Source of the DNA: Achromobacter aloeverae
Lineage (GTDB): Bacteria > Pseudomonadota > Gammaproteobacteria > Burkholderiales > Burkholderiaceae_B
Length of the DNA stretch: 64,000 bases
Assembly (NCBI RefSeq): GCF_004121055.1
Contig: NZ_PYAL01000008.1
Location: 1-64,000, forward strand
Direction of reading: 5' to 3'
The notes below the pieces were generated by a model. It ran no database searches and was not told the DNA's origin. It was given only the letters and a program-made list of their open reading frames with translations. Numbering within the stretch: position 1 is the stretch's first letter; each line of letters begins with the position of its first letter. A program made the position numbers and the translations under genes. Positions 57,382 to 64,000 of the stretch are shown piece after piece.

Positions 57382-58028
57382 ACGACTTCACCGCCAGCAT
57401 CCCCTTGCTCTCCGGCAGCCTCCTTGCGCCGCTGGCCTTGTTCGCGCTGGTCAGCTCCATCACTCCCGGGCCGAACAACGTCATGCTCGCCGCATCGGGC
57501 CTGAATTTCGGCTTCCGCCGCACCCTGCCCCACCTGCTGGGCGTGTCCATCGGGTTCACCCTGATGATCCTGCTGGTGGGCGCCGGCCTGGGCACCGTCT
57601 TCCAGAATGCGCCGGTGCTGTACACCCTGCTCAAGTATGCCGGCGCGGCTTACCTGCTCTACCTGGCCTGGAAGATCGCGCGCGCGGGCGAGCTGAGCGA
57701 AGACGGCCGCCGCGCCCAGCCCATGACCTTCCTGCAGGCGGCGGCGTTCCAGTGGGTCAATCCCAAGGCCTGGGTCATGGCCGTCGGTATCGCGGCCGCC
57801 TACATCCCCGCCAACGGTTTCTACGCCAATCTGCTGGTGGGCACCGCGGTCTGCGGCGCCATCAACCTGCCCAGCGTGGGCGTGTGGGTGATGTTCGGCA
57901 GTTCGCTGAGGGGCTTGCTGCGCAAGCCCGCCGCCGTGCGCATCTTCAACGGCGGCATGGCCTTGCTGCTGGTCGCGTCGCTGTATCCGGTGGCGCTGGA
58001 CCTGGTGCATGCCCTTGCCGGACGCTGA
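57378..58028 (+). CDS. LysE family amino-acid exporter
   Basis: 216 residues, about six membrane segments. The family signature FALVSSITPGPNNVMLAASG near residue 20-42 and FQWVNPKAWVMAVGIAAAY around the middle identify LysE/RhtB exporters. With the upstream DMT gene and the MocR-type regulator it may form an amino-compound export module. The ATG overlaps the previous stop by four bases. Confidence 0.93.
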   Translation: MNDFTASIPLLSGSLLAPLALFALVSSITPGPNNVMLAASGLNFGFRRTLPHLLGVSIGFTLMILLVGAGLGTVFQNAPVLYTLLKYAGAAYLLYLAWKIARAGELSEDGRRAQPMTFLQAAAFQWVNPKAWVMAVGIAAAYIPANGFYANLLVGTAVCGAINLPSVGVWVMFGSSLRGLLRKPAAVRIFNGGMALLLVASLYPVALDLVHALAGR

Positions 58029-58067
58029 CGGCAAGGCCCACGGGCCGGGGCGGGGAGCCAGGCGCGG

Positions 58068-58140
58068 GGCGGGTTAAGAACCAGGAACGGGACCAAGAAC
58101 GACCAAGAACGCACCAAGAACGCACCAAGAACGGCGCGGG
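58068..58140. repeat. 10-13 bp tandem repeats after lysE-type gene
   Basis: About five imperfect copies of a unit around ACCAAGAACG, with two exact 11-base GCACCAAGAAC units in the middle. They occupy the spacer between the LysE-type gene and the hydrolase gene; no gene or hairpin terminator was seen there. Confidence 0.85.
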
Positions 58141-58172
58141 AACCTGGCCGCCGCCCGGCGGTCTATCTGGAT

Positions 58173-59114
58173 ATGCGCCCATCCAGACGCCTACTCCTCC
58201 CCGCCCTTCTGGCGCTGGCCCTGCTGGCCGGCGCCTGCGCCTATGGCTGGACCAGGCTGGACGCCTGGCAACGCCAGGCGATCTTCGCGTCCGCCACGGG
58301 CGACCAGCCCTGGTTCCGCGACCCGCCGCGCGGCACGGAGGTCTTCGACCTGGACGTGGCGCCGGGCCAGAAGGTCCACGCCTGGTTCTGGAAGAGTCCC
58401 GATTCCCAGGCCGCCACGGTGCTCTACCTGCATGGGGCACGCTGGAACCTGAACGGCAGCGCCTTCCGCATGACGCACTGGACGGAAATGGGCTATTCGG
58501 TGCTGGCGATAGACTACCGCGGCTTCGGCCAGTCCACCCCCTTGCTACCTTCCGAAAGCACGGCCGGCATCGATGCCGCCGCGGCCATGCGCGAACTGGC
58601 GCGCCGCCAGCCCGATCCCGCGCGCCGCTTCATATACGGCCACAGCCTGGGCGGCGCCATCGCCATCGACCTGGCGACGCGCCAGAACATGCCACCCTTC
58701 GCCGGCCTGATCGTCGAATCCAGCTTCACCAGCATCGACGCCATGCTGCGCCTGCGCCAATGGGGGCGTATCCCGGGGGCGGGCCTCCTGGTCACGCAGC
58801 CCTTCGATTCGATCGGCAAGGTAGCCCAGCTGCGCACGCCGGTCCTGTTCATCCACGGCACCGCGGATGCGGTCATCCCCCCCGCCATGAGCGACCAGCT
58901 CTATGCCGCCGTGCGCGACGTGACGCCAGCGCTGAAGCGGCTGGTGAAAATCGAAGGGGCCTCGCACTCCGGGGCGGTGCGCAGCGGCGCCCGCTATGAC
59001 CATGCCGTGCAGTCCTTCGTCCGCGATGCGCGCGCGGCCTGGGTTACGATACCTCGGCCCGCCGACCCGCCGCTTCCGACCGACCTCACGAACCCTAAGC
59101 CCGCGCCCGCATGA
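58173..59114 (+). CDS. Alpha/beta hydrolase with N-terminal membrane or lipoprotein signal
   Basis: 313 residues. The first 25 residues (LLLPALLALALLAGACAYGW) form a signal; LAGAC is a weak lipobox, so a lipoprotein is possible. The hydrolase core has LYLHGARWNLNGS (oxyanion), IYGHSLGGAIAIDLA (nucleophilic Ser), FIHGTADAVIPPAM (Asp), and GASHSGAV (His). It resembles the BEM46/YfhR group. Substrate unknown. It overlaps the GntR gene by four bases. Confidence 0.88.
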   Translation: MRPSRRLLLPALLALALLAGACAYGWTRLDAWQRQAIFASATGDQPWFRDPPRGTEVFDLDVAPGQKVHAWFWKSPDSQAATVLYLHGARWNLNGSAFRMTHWTEMGYSVLAIDYRGFGQSTPLLPSESTAGIDAAAAMRELARRQPDPARRFIYGHSLGGAIAIDLATRQNMPPFAGLIVESSFTSIDAMLRLRQWGRIPGAGLLVTQPFDSIGKVAQLRTPVLFIHGTADAVIPPAMSDQLYAAVRDVTPALKRLVKIEGASHSGAVRSGARYDHAVQSFVRDARAAWVTIPRPADPPLPTDLTNPKPAPA

Positions 59115-59764
59115 CCGCTGCCGCCCCGACCAAACGCCGTGCCGCCGACATCGCCTACGATGCCATCGAAAGCATGATAGCCACGCTGGAATTGCAGCCC
59201 GGCAGCGCCGTCGTCGAGGCCGACCTGGTGCAGCGCACCGGCCTGGGCCGCACCCCCTTGCGCGAGGCGCTCCTGCGCATGGTGGCCGCCGGGCTGATCC
59301 GCCAGGAGCCGCGGCGCGGCCTGCGCGTTTCCGATGTGCAGTTGGCCGATCACCTGGACCTGATCCAGACCCGCCGCGCGCTGGAGCAGTTGATCGCGTC
59401 ATCGGCGGCGCGCCGCGCCACGCCGCCGCAACGAGAACAGATCCTGGCGTGCGGCCGGGAAATGATCCGTGCGGCCGATGGCGGCAACCTGGACGAATAC
59501 ATGCAGGCCGACCAGCGGCTGGACCACATCTGCCACGATGCGTGCCGCAATGCGTCGGCGGTCAACGCGGTCGTGCCCTTGATCATCCAGTGCCGGCGCT
59601 TCTGGTATGCCTACCAGCACGAAGGCGATATCGTCGAGGGCGCGCGGCGCCACATGGCCATGGCCGAAGGCATCGCCACCGGCGACACGCAGGCCGCGAC
59701 GGCCGGCGCGGACCTGCTGATGGACTACCTCGAGGCCTTCACGCGCAAGGTCATCGACGCCTGA
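59111..59764 (+). CDS. GntR family regulator (FCD subfamily)
   Basis: 217 residues. N-terminal winged helix (LVQRTGLGRTPLREALLRMV, then AAGLIRQEPRRGLRVSDV) and a C-terminal FCD ligand domain with a metal-binding Asp/His set (QADQRLDHICHDACRN, ARRHMAMAEGIATGD). FCD regulators respond to organic acids. Its 3' end overlaps the ChbG-like gene on the other strand by 40 bp. It could be a candidate for the unlinked site at 34497. Confidence 0.9.
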   Translation: MTAAAPTKRRAADIAYDAIESMIATLELQPGSAVVEADLVQRTGLGRTPLREALLRMVAAGLIRQEPRRGLRVSDVQLADHLDLIQTRRALEQLIASSAARRATPPQREQILACGREMIRAADGGNLDEYMQADQRLDHICHDACRNASAVNAVVPLIIQCRRFWYAYQHEGDIVEGARRHMAMAEGIATGDTQAATAGADLLMDYLEAFTRKVIDA

Positions 59765-60645
59765 TCGTCGCCTGGCAGCATGCGCGCGACGCGCAAGCCC
59801 TTGCGCAACAGGGCCTCGGCAAACCCGGCATCGTTCAACACCTGGAACTCGGCGCCACGCTGCGCCGCCATGTCAGTGTCGCCGGGATAAGGCATGGCCG
59901 GATGGCACATCAGCAGATCGCCATCGCGCATATTCTCCAGCCACAACGGCACCAGGGCCGCATAGGCTGCGCTGCCGCCCTGGAAATCATAGACGCCCAG
60001 CAGGCGCCGATTGGTGCGCAGGCCCGCCGCCGCGGCGGCGCGGCCGAAACGATACGCGCCCAGCGCGCCGATGACGCGCGCCTTCCAGCGCAGCGCGGCG
60101 GGCAGGCCCGCCTGGCGCCCCGGCGCCGAACACCGCACCCAGGGCGCATCCGCGCCATAGCGGCGCGCGATGGTCTGCAACAGGGCATCGCGTATCTGCG
60201 GCAACTGGTGCACATGCTGATGGCCGTCGATGAAATCCGGACGGCGTCCCATGGCCGCTTCGAAGGCATCGAGCTGGCGCTCGATCTGCCGGGCCAGGCG
60301 GGGCACATCCAGGGTGCGGGCATAGCTGCGGGCGATGAGCTGCGAGAGGGGCAGGTACAGGCCCGGCTGGCCCAGGGCCTCGGTGAAGTTCAGGTGCACG
60401 CCCGCATCGACGTCCAGCTGGGCCAGGCGCCGCGCGTCCTGCTGGAAAGCGGGCGCATGCGTCATGCAACCGACGGCGCTCAGGCGACGCTTGCGCGCAA
60501 GCGCGAGGATGCCTTCGTCGATGGCCGTGTTCATGCCAAAATCGTCGGCGCAGATGATAATGCGCCTCGGGCTGCCCGAGCGGGTACCATCGCCCTGCTC
60601 ATTGCTGCCGGAGGCTTTCCCTACATGCGAGTCCTGATACGACAA
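59725..60645 (-). CDS. ChbG/HpnK (YdjC-like) carbohydrate deacetylase, probable LgmC equivalent
   Basis: About 306 residues if begun at an in-frame TTG. The metal-binding motif RRIIICADDFGMN, then a His pair in IDGHQHVHQLPQI, and CHPAMPYPGD at the end are the family hallmarks. It should remove an N-acetyl group from a sugar, here likely polyprenyl-phosphate GlcNAc. No ATG or GTG lies in frame near the conserved start; nearest options are TTG at 60645, or an ATG at 60792 deep inside the opposite gtrA-like gene. The start is therefore uncertain. Confidence 0.75.
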   Translation of the reverse strand: MSYQDSHVGKASGSNEQGDGTRSGSPRRIIICADDFGMNTAIDEGILALARKRRLSAVGCMTHAPAFQQDARRLAQLDVDAGVHLNFTEALGQPGLYLPLSQLIARSYARTLDVPRLARQIERQLDAFEAAMGRRPDFIDGHQHVHQLPQIRDALLQTIARRYGADAPWVRCSAPGRQAGLPAALRWKARVIGALGAYRFGRAAAAAGLRTNRRLLGVYDFQGGSAAYAALVPLWLENMRDGDLLMCHPAMPYPGDTDMAAQRGAEFQVLNDAGFAEALLRKGLRVARMLPGDDQASMTLRVKASR

Positions 60646-61020
60646 CTCGGCTGGTTCATCATCGTTGGCTGCGCGGCCGCCGCCACACACTGGCTGGTAG
60701 CCGTGAGCTGCGTGCGCGGACTGGAACTGCAGCCATTGTGGGCCAATGTCGCGGGTTGGGCGGTCGCGTTCGTGGTTTCGTTCAGCGGTCATTTCCTGCT
60801 TACCTTCCGGCATCAAGCCGGTGCCTGGCATGAAGCGGCACGCCGCTTCTTCTTCGTATCCGCGGGCGGCTTCGCGGTCAACGAACTTTCCTACGCCTGG
60901 TTGCTGCGACATACCGGAGTGCGATACGACATTCTGCTGGCGGCCATCCTCGTGGGCATAGCGGTACTCACCTTCCTGGTCAGCCGGCTGTGGGCGTTTC
61001 GCCGCAGTACTGCCGCCTGA
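60625..61020 (+). CDS. GtrA-like small membrane flippase
   Basis: 131 residues with four membrane helices: LGWFIIVGCAAAATHWLVAV, WANVAGWAVAFVVSFSGHFL, FFFVSAGGFAVNELSYAWLL, and ILLAAILVGIAVLTFLVSRLW. The ending VSRLWAFRR is typical of GtrA/DPMS-flippase proteins, which move polyprenyl-phosphate sugars across the inner membrane. It is on the opposite strand from its likely partners and overlaps the ArnT-like gene end by 41 bp and possibly the deacetylase start. GGAGG lies ten bases before the ATG. Confidence 0.85.
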   Translation: MRVLIRQLGWFIIVGCAAAATHWLVAVSCVRGLELQPLWANVAGWAVAFVVSFSGHFLLTFRHQAGAWHEAARRFFFVSAGGFAVNELSYAWLLRHTGVRYDILLAAILVGIAVLTFLVSRLWAFRRSTAA

Positions 61021-62620
61021 ACGGCTCCCCGCTTTCCATGTACCACACCTGACCGCGCGGCGTCGCGTATCTCGGCGCCTGGCCCTTCAATATCCTATAA
61101 CTGTCGAAGTCGTGTCGAGGGTCGGCCCATATCCAGAAGCCCTGTCCATCGGGCGCCGCGCACATGCGTCGTCGCATTTCGGCCTCGGAAACAAGGAGCT
61201 GGTTCATGAGGGGCTTGTCGAACTGCCCCGCGTCGTACAGTTCCTTGCGCCAGTTGTCGCGCTTGGCGATATCCGCGCGGGTCCAGTCATCCACCACCCA
61301 GATGCGCTTGTCGGTATGCAGCGCCATGGCCAGGTCGTAGGGATAGAAGCGCATCGCGATCAAGGTGTCGCCGGGCCGGAACTCCGCCAGCATCTGGCGC
61401 CCCATCGCCACGTTGTTCGGCCGCGCATAATGCGCGGCCAGGACATTGGCCACCACGCACAGCACCGCCGCGCCCGACAGCGTCACGGCAAACAGGCGGT
61501 TCCGGCGATCGACGCGCTTGTCGGCGCGCACCAACCCCATGACGATGACTTCGGCCACCAGGGCGGCGATCGCCGGCAACACCGGCTGGATATAGCCCAC
61601 CAGCTTGGACGCGGGAATCGAAAAAAACACCACGATCACCCCCAGCCAGCAGAGCATCAGCCAACGCACGTCGGCGGCGCGTATGGCGTCGGACGCCGCC
61701 TCCGACGCCTCGGCGACGGCAGGAGGGTTGGCCCAGAAGGCCTTGCGCAAGGCGCCGCCCAGCCACAAGGTCCATGGCAGCGCCAAACCCAGCAGCACCG
61801 GCACATAGAACCAGACGGGCTGGACGTTGTTGAAACCCGTGGCGGCGAAGCGCTCGAACTGCTGGTAGACGAAGAAGTACTCGAGGAAGCCCGGAAAGCG
61901 CTGCTGCATCACCCAGAACCAGGGCACCGTGACGGCCAGGAAAACGACGATCACGGGCGGCCACAGCAGCACGGCCAGGCCGCGCCAGCGCCGCCGCAGG
62001 AGGATCCACAGGACCAGGACCGCGCCCGGCAGCACCACGCCGATCAGGCCCTTGGCCAGGACGCCCAGCGCGGCCAGCGCGCCGGTGGACACCGACAGCG
62101 CGTGATAGGGCAGCCCGGCGTCGGCGCGCAGCACCGTCGTGGCGCCCGCCAGGATGGTGAGGCCGATCAGGCCGGCCACCAACATGTCCAGGTTGGCGAA
62201 TTGCGCGCTGCCGAAGAAGAATGGCTGCGTCAGCAGCGCCAGCAGGCCGATGACGGCCGTGCCCTGCCCGCGCCAGCGGCGCAGGAAGAAATACAGCGCC
62301 ATCGCCACGCCCCAGGCCCCCAGCCAGGAAGGCAGCCGTGCTGCCCATACGCTGGGGCCGAACAGGCCGTAGGCGGCTTCGGCCAGCCAGTAATAGAGTG
62401 GAGGCTTGTGGAAGAACGGCATCCCGTTCAGGGTCGGCAGCAGGTGCGTGCCGTGGCTCAGCATCTCCCATGCGACGCCGCCATAGCGGCCTTCATCGGG
62501 CAGGGTGAGCGGGCGCAGCCAGGAGAGCCAGAGCAGCCATGCGCCCGAGCCAAGACAAACCATCGCGCGGGAAGGCGCGATCAGCAGACGCCGCAAGGCG
62601 TCTGTACCAGTACGTCTCAT
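60980..62620 (-). CDS. ArnT-like polyprenyl-phosphate sugar: lipid A glycosyltransferase (LgmB-like)
   Basis: 546 residues, family GT39. The N-terminal RPLTLPDEGRYGGVAWEML has the conserved Asp42-Glu43, and FFHKPPLYYWL follows. About twelve membrane helices cover residues 20-400, then a periplasmic C-terminal domain. ArnT-type enzymes move an amino sugar from undecaprenyl phosphate to lipid A phosphates. In Bordetella the ArnT orthologue adds glucosamine. It overlaps the upstream GT2 gene by four bases (ATGA). Confidence 0.9.
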   Translation of the reverse strand: MRRTGTDALRRLLIAPSRAMVCLGSGAWLLWLSWLRPLTLPDEGRYGGVAWEMLSHGTHLLPTLNGMPFFHKPPLYYWLAEAAYGLFGPSVWAARLPSWLGAWGVAMALYFFLRRWRGQGTAVIGLLALLTQPFFFGSAQFANLDMLVAGLIGLTILAGATTVLRADAGLPYHALSVSTGALAALGVLAKGLIGVVLPGAVLVLWILLRRRWRGLAVLLWPPVIVVFLAVTVPWFWVMQQRFPGFLEYFFVYQQFERFAATGFNNVQPVWFYVPVLLGLALPWTLWLGGALRKAFWANPPAVAEASEAASDAIRAADVRWLMLCWLGVIVVFFSIPASKLVGYIQPVLPAIAALVAEVIVMGLVRADKRVDRRNRLFAVTLSGAAVLCVVANVLAAHYARPNNVAMGRQMLAEFRPGDTLIAMRFYPYDLAMALHTDKRIWVVDDWTRADIAKRDNWRKELYDAGQFDKPLMNQLLVSEAEMRRRMCAAPDGQGFWIWADPRHDFDSYRILKGQAPRYATPRGQVWYMESGEPFRRQYCGETPTAG

Positions 62621-63645
62621 TTGGCGGTCGGCTTCTCGGTAAAGACCCTACCGCGCTGTTCGCGGACGACATACAGCGGACGTCCTTTCACTTCGTCGAA
62701 GATACGACCGACATACTCGCCGACCACGCCCAGCGACAGCAAATTGATGCCAGCAAAAAACATCAGGGCCGCCACGATGGTGGTCCAGCCGGACAGCGGA
62801 TTTCCATACAGCCAGAAATCGACGACCAGGTAGCAGCCATAAGCGAACGAAAGCACGGCAAACAACATGCCTATCATGCTGACGACGCGCAGCGGCCAGG
62901 TCGTGAATGCGGTGAGGCCCGCAAAGGCCAGCTTGAACAGCTGCCGTCCGTTGAAATGGCTATCGCCATGCGCGCGCTCGGCAGGGCTGTAGGGCAGCGG
63001 CTCGGCCTTGAAGCCCACCCAGGCGTACAGGCCCTTCATGAAGCGGGTGCGCTCGGGCAAGGCGTTCAGCGCCTGCACCACCCGGCGGTCCATCAGGCGG
63101 AAGTCGCCGGCATGCGGCGGCACCTTGACGCGGCGGCCATTGCTGAGCAGCCGGTAGAAGGCCTGGGCGCCCAGGCGCTTGGCCCAATGTTCGTCTTCGC
63201 GGTGCTCGCGCACGGCATAGACCATGTCGGCGCCAGCGCGCCAGCGCGCCAGCATTTCGGGAATCAGGGCGGGGGGATGCTGCATATCCGCGTCCAGGCA
63301 GATCACCACGTCCCCGGACGTATTCTCCAGGCCGGCGCTGATCGCCGCTTCCTTGCCGAAATTACGCGAGAGCTGCAGATAGCGGACGCCGTCGACGGCC
63401 GTCCACTCGCGCATCATGTCGGGCGTGGCGTCCGTGCTGCCGTCATCGGTGACGACGATTTCCCACGACGTGCAGAGCCGACCCAGCATGGAGATGAGGG
63501 CAGGCAACAGCACGCGCAGATTGGCGCTTTCATTCAGACAAGGGACGACACAGGAAATCCTGATGTCGTCGATATTCTCTGATCGGGGCGTTACGTCCGG
63601 CAACATACTGGGCGATAACGCCCCGGCCCGGGATTCGATATGCAT
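62617..63645 (-). CDS. GT2 polyprenyl-phosphate glycosyltransferase (ArnC/GtrB/DPM1-like, LgmA-like)
   Basis: 342 residues. The GT-A domain has SCVVPCLNESANLRVLLPAL, VTDDGSTDATPDM, and the DxD-type VICLDADMQHPP. Two C-terminal membrane helices follow (VSMIGMLFAVLSFAYGCYLV; IVAALMFFAGINLLSLGVVG), then the ending VGEYVGRIFDEVKGRPLYVV. It should load a sugar, probably GlcNAc, onto undecaprenyl phosphate. It is first in the operon with the ArnT-like gene and has a long upstream region with an inverted repeat. Confidence 0.93.
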   Translation of the reverse strand: MHIESRAGALSPSMLPDVTPRSENIDDIRISCVVPCLNESANLRVLLPALISMLGRLCTSWEIVVTDDGSTDATPDMMREWTAVDGVRYLQLSRNFGKEAAISAGLENTSGDVVICLDADMQHPPALIPEMLARWRAGADMVYAVREHREDEHWAKRLGAQAFYRLLSNGRRVKVPPHAGDFRLMDRRVVQALNALPERTRFMKGLYAWVGFKAEPLPYSPAERAHGDSHFNGRQLFKLAFAGLTAFTTWPLRVVSMIGMLFAVLSFAYGCYLVVDFWLYGNPLSGWTTIVAALMFFAGINLLSLGVVGEYVGRIFDEVKGRPLYVVREQRGRVFTEKPTAK

Positions 63646-64000
63646 GGCTCACCGCTAGGTAAAGGACTGCAGGCACGAATTATGGACACCCGGTCGTTGA
63701 ATTTTCATCAAACGCAATACAAGCGCAAGATCGATAGAATTGGAACTTCAACCATTTATTTGTAACACTTTCCATTTAGCGTGCCTAGAAGGGAAAGTGT
63801 GGTCGGTGGCGCTTTCATTTCACCTTCACCTGGGCAAGACCCTCGGACTGGGCAGCGGACTGTTGCCAGCAGGCGACACAGCCAGCCATGAAGGACTGCT
63901 GCACCAGGTTGCGGCGCCCAGCCGGTCGAAATCATGGCGGTCCCTACCGGTATATCATCGGCGGCGCCGACGCGAACGTTCGCCCACCCGCGCGCATCAG
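63646..64000. other. 355-bp terminal region with promoter-like DNA and a possible gene end
   Basis: No complete gene. Besides the inverted repeat, the minus-strand frame at 63815-63931 encodes RNLVQQSFMAGCVACWQQSA and a charged end with stop. This looks protein-like, but a stop codon interrupts it upstream. It may be the frameshifted end of a gene whose body lies to the right. Confidence 0.35.
63765..63800. promoter_or_regulatory. Inverted repeat upstream of the GT2/ArnT-like operon
   Basis: ACACTTTCC (63765-63773) and GGAAAGTGT (63792-63800), perfect 9-bp arms separated by 18 bases, in an AT-rich segment about 120 bp before the GT2 start. The arms contain TTTCC, as found in BvgA half-sites, so an activator site is possible. 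The regulator cannot be told from sequence alone. Confidence 0.5.

Noticed and set aside
61112-62833. 573-codon plus-strand frame opposite the ArnT-like gene
   Set aside because: Low-complexity His/Gln/Arg shadow of a membrane protein gene on the other strand.

Overview
The window reads as chromosomal core DNA of a high-GC betaproteobacterium of the Burkholderiales, most likely Alcaligenaceae (Bordetella/Achromobacter type). The evidence is gene order (queA-tgt-yajC-secD-secF, miaB-phoH-ybeY-corC-lnt), orphan Bug-type (TctC-like) binding proteins, and a locus that looks like the Bordetella lipid A glucosamine-modification (lgm) cluster. No rRNA, CRISPR array, prophage or recognisable insertion sequence was found. 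The species call is inference from gene content, not from a search.

Layout. 0-10 kb: the start of a malic enzyme gene, a degenerate GlcE/FAD-oxidase-like gene, a class I aminotransferase, a lytic transglycosylase, ubiD, a three-gene yqjD/yqjE/yqjK-like membrane-protein operon, a secreted protein of unknown function, cysG and upp. 10-25 kb: dacB, the queuosine/Sec operon ending in a clear terminator, a DUF2165 membrane protein, a PAP2 phosphatase, and the miaB-phoH-ybeY-corC-lnt operon, whose genes mostly overlap by a few bases. 25-35 kb: an aldo/keto reductase, a tRNA-Ala/tRNA-Glu/tRNA-Asp cluster with a good promoter and terminator, then an accessory-looking stretch. That stretch holds a Bug protein, a divergent rcnR/rcnA nickel-cobalt efflux pair with an RcnR-type operator, a vapBC-type toxin-antitoxin pair with a palindromic operator, and a Bug-PrpD-PrpD catabolic operon with a paired GntR-like site upstream.

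35-49 kb: bioB, an MFS transporter, a peroxiredoxin, a Tat-exported dienelactone-hydrolase-like protein, a 1185-residue AsmA-like (DUF748) envelope protein, and a molybdenum-cofactor locus: moaC-moaD-moaE-moaB-moeA on one strand, moaA-mobA on the other, and fdhD beside them. 49-64 kb: AraC regulator and Fsr-like MFS exporter (divergent), universal stress protein, a small phosphatase-like protein, tartrate dehydrogenase with a divergent LysR regulator, a MocR-type regulator divergent from DMT and LysE exporters, a hydrolase-GntR pair, and finally a ChbG-like deacetylase, a GtrA-like flippase, an ArnT-like transferase and a polyprenyl-phosphate glycosyltransferase.

The least expected signal is at gene borders. 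At about nine non-coding places, mostly just after stop codons or before starts, there are 2-5 imperfect tandem copies of a different 9-17 bp unit. At least five coding regions (bioB, moaD, mobA, the LysR gene and the DUF748 linker) carry similar short in-frame duplications, mainly at their ends or in disordered linkers. The best regulatory finds are the RcnR box, the vapBC operator, the twin 10-bp site before the Bug-PrpD operon, and the 11-bp-spaced repeat before the MocR/exporter pair. No wholly new biological system can be demonstrated from sequence alone.
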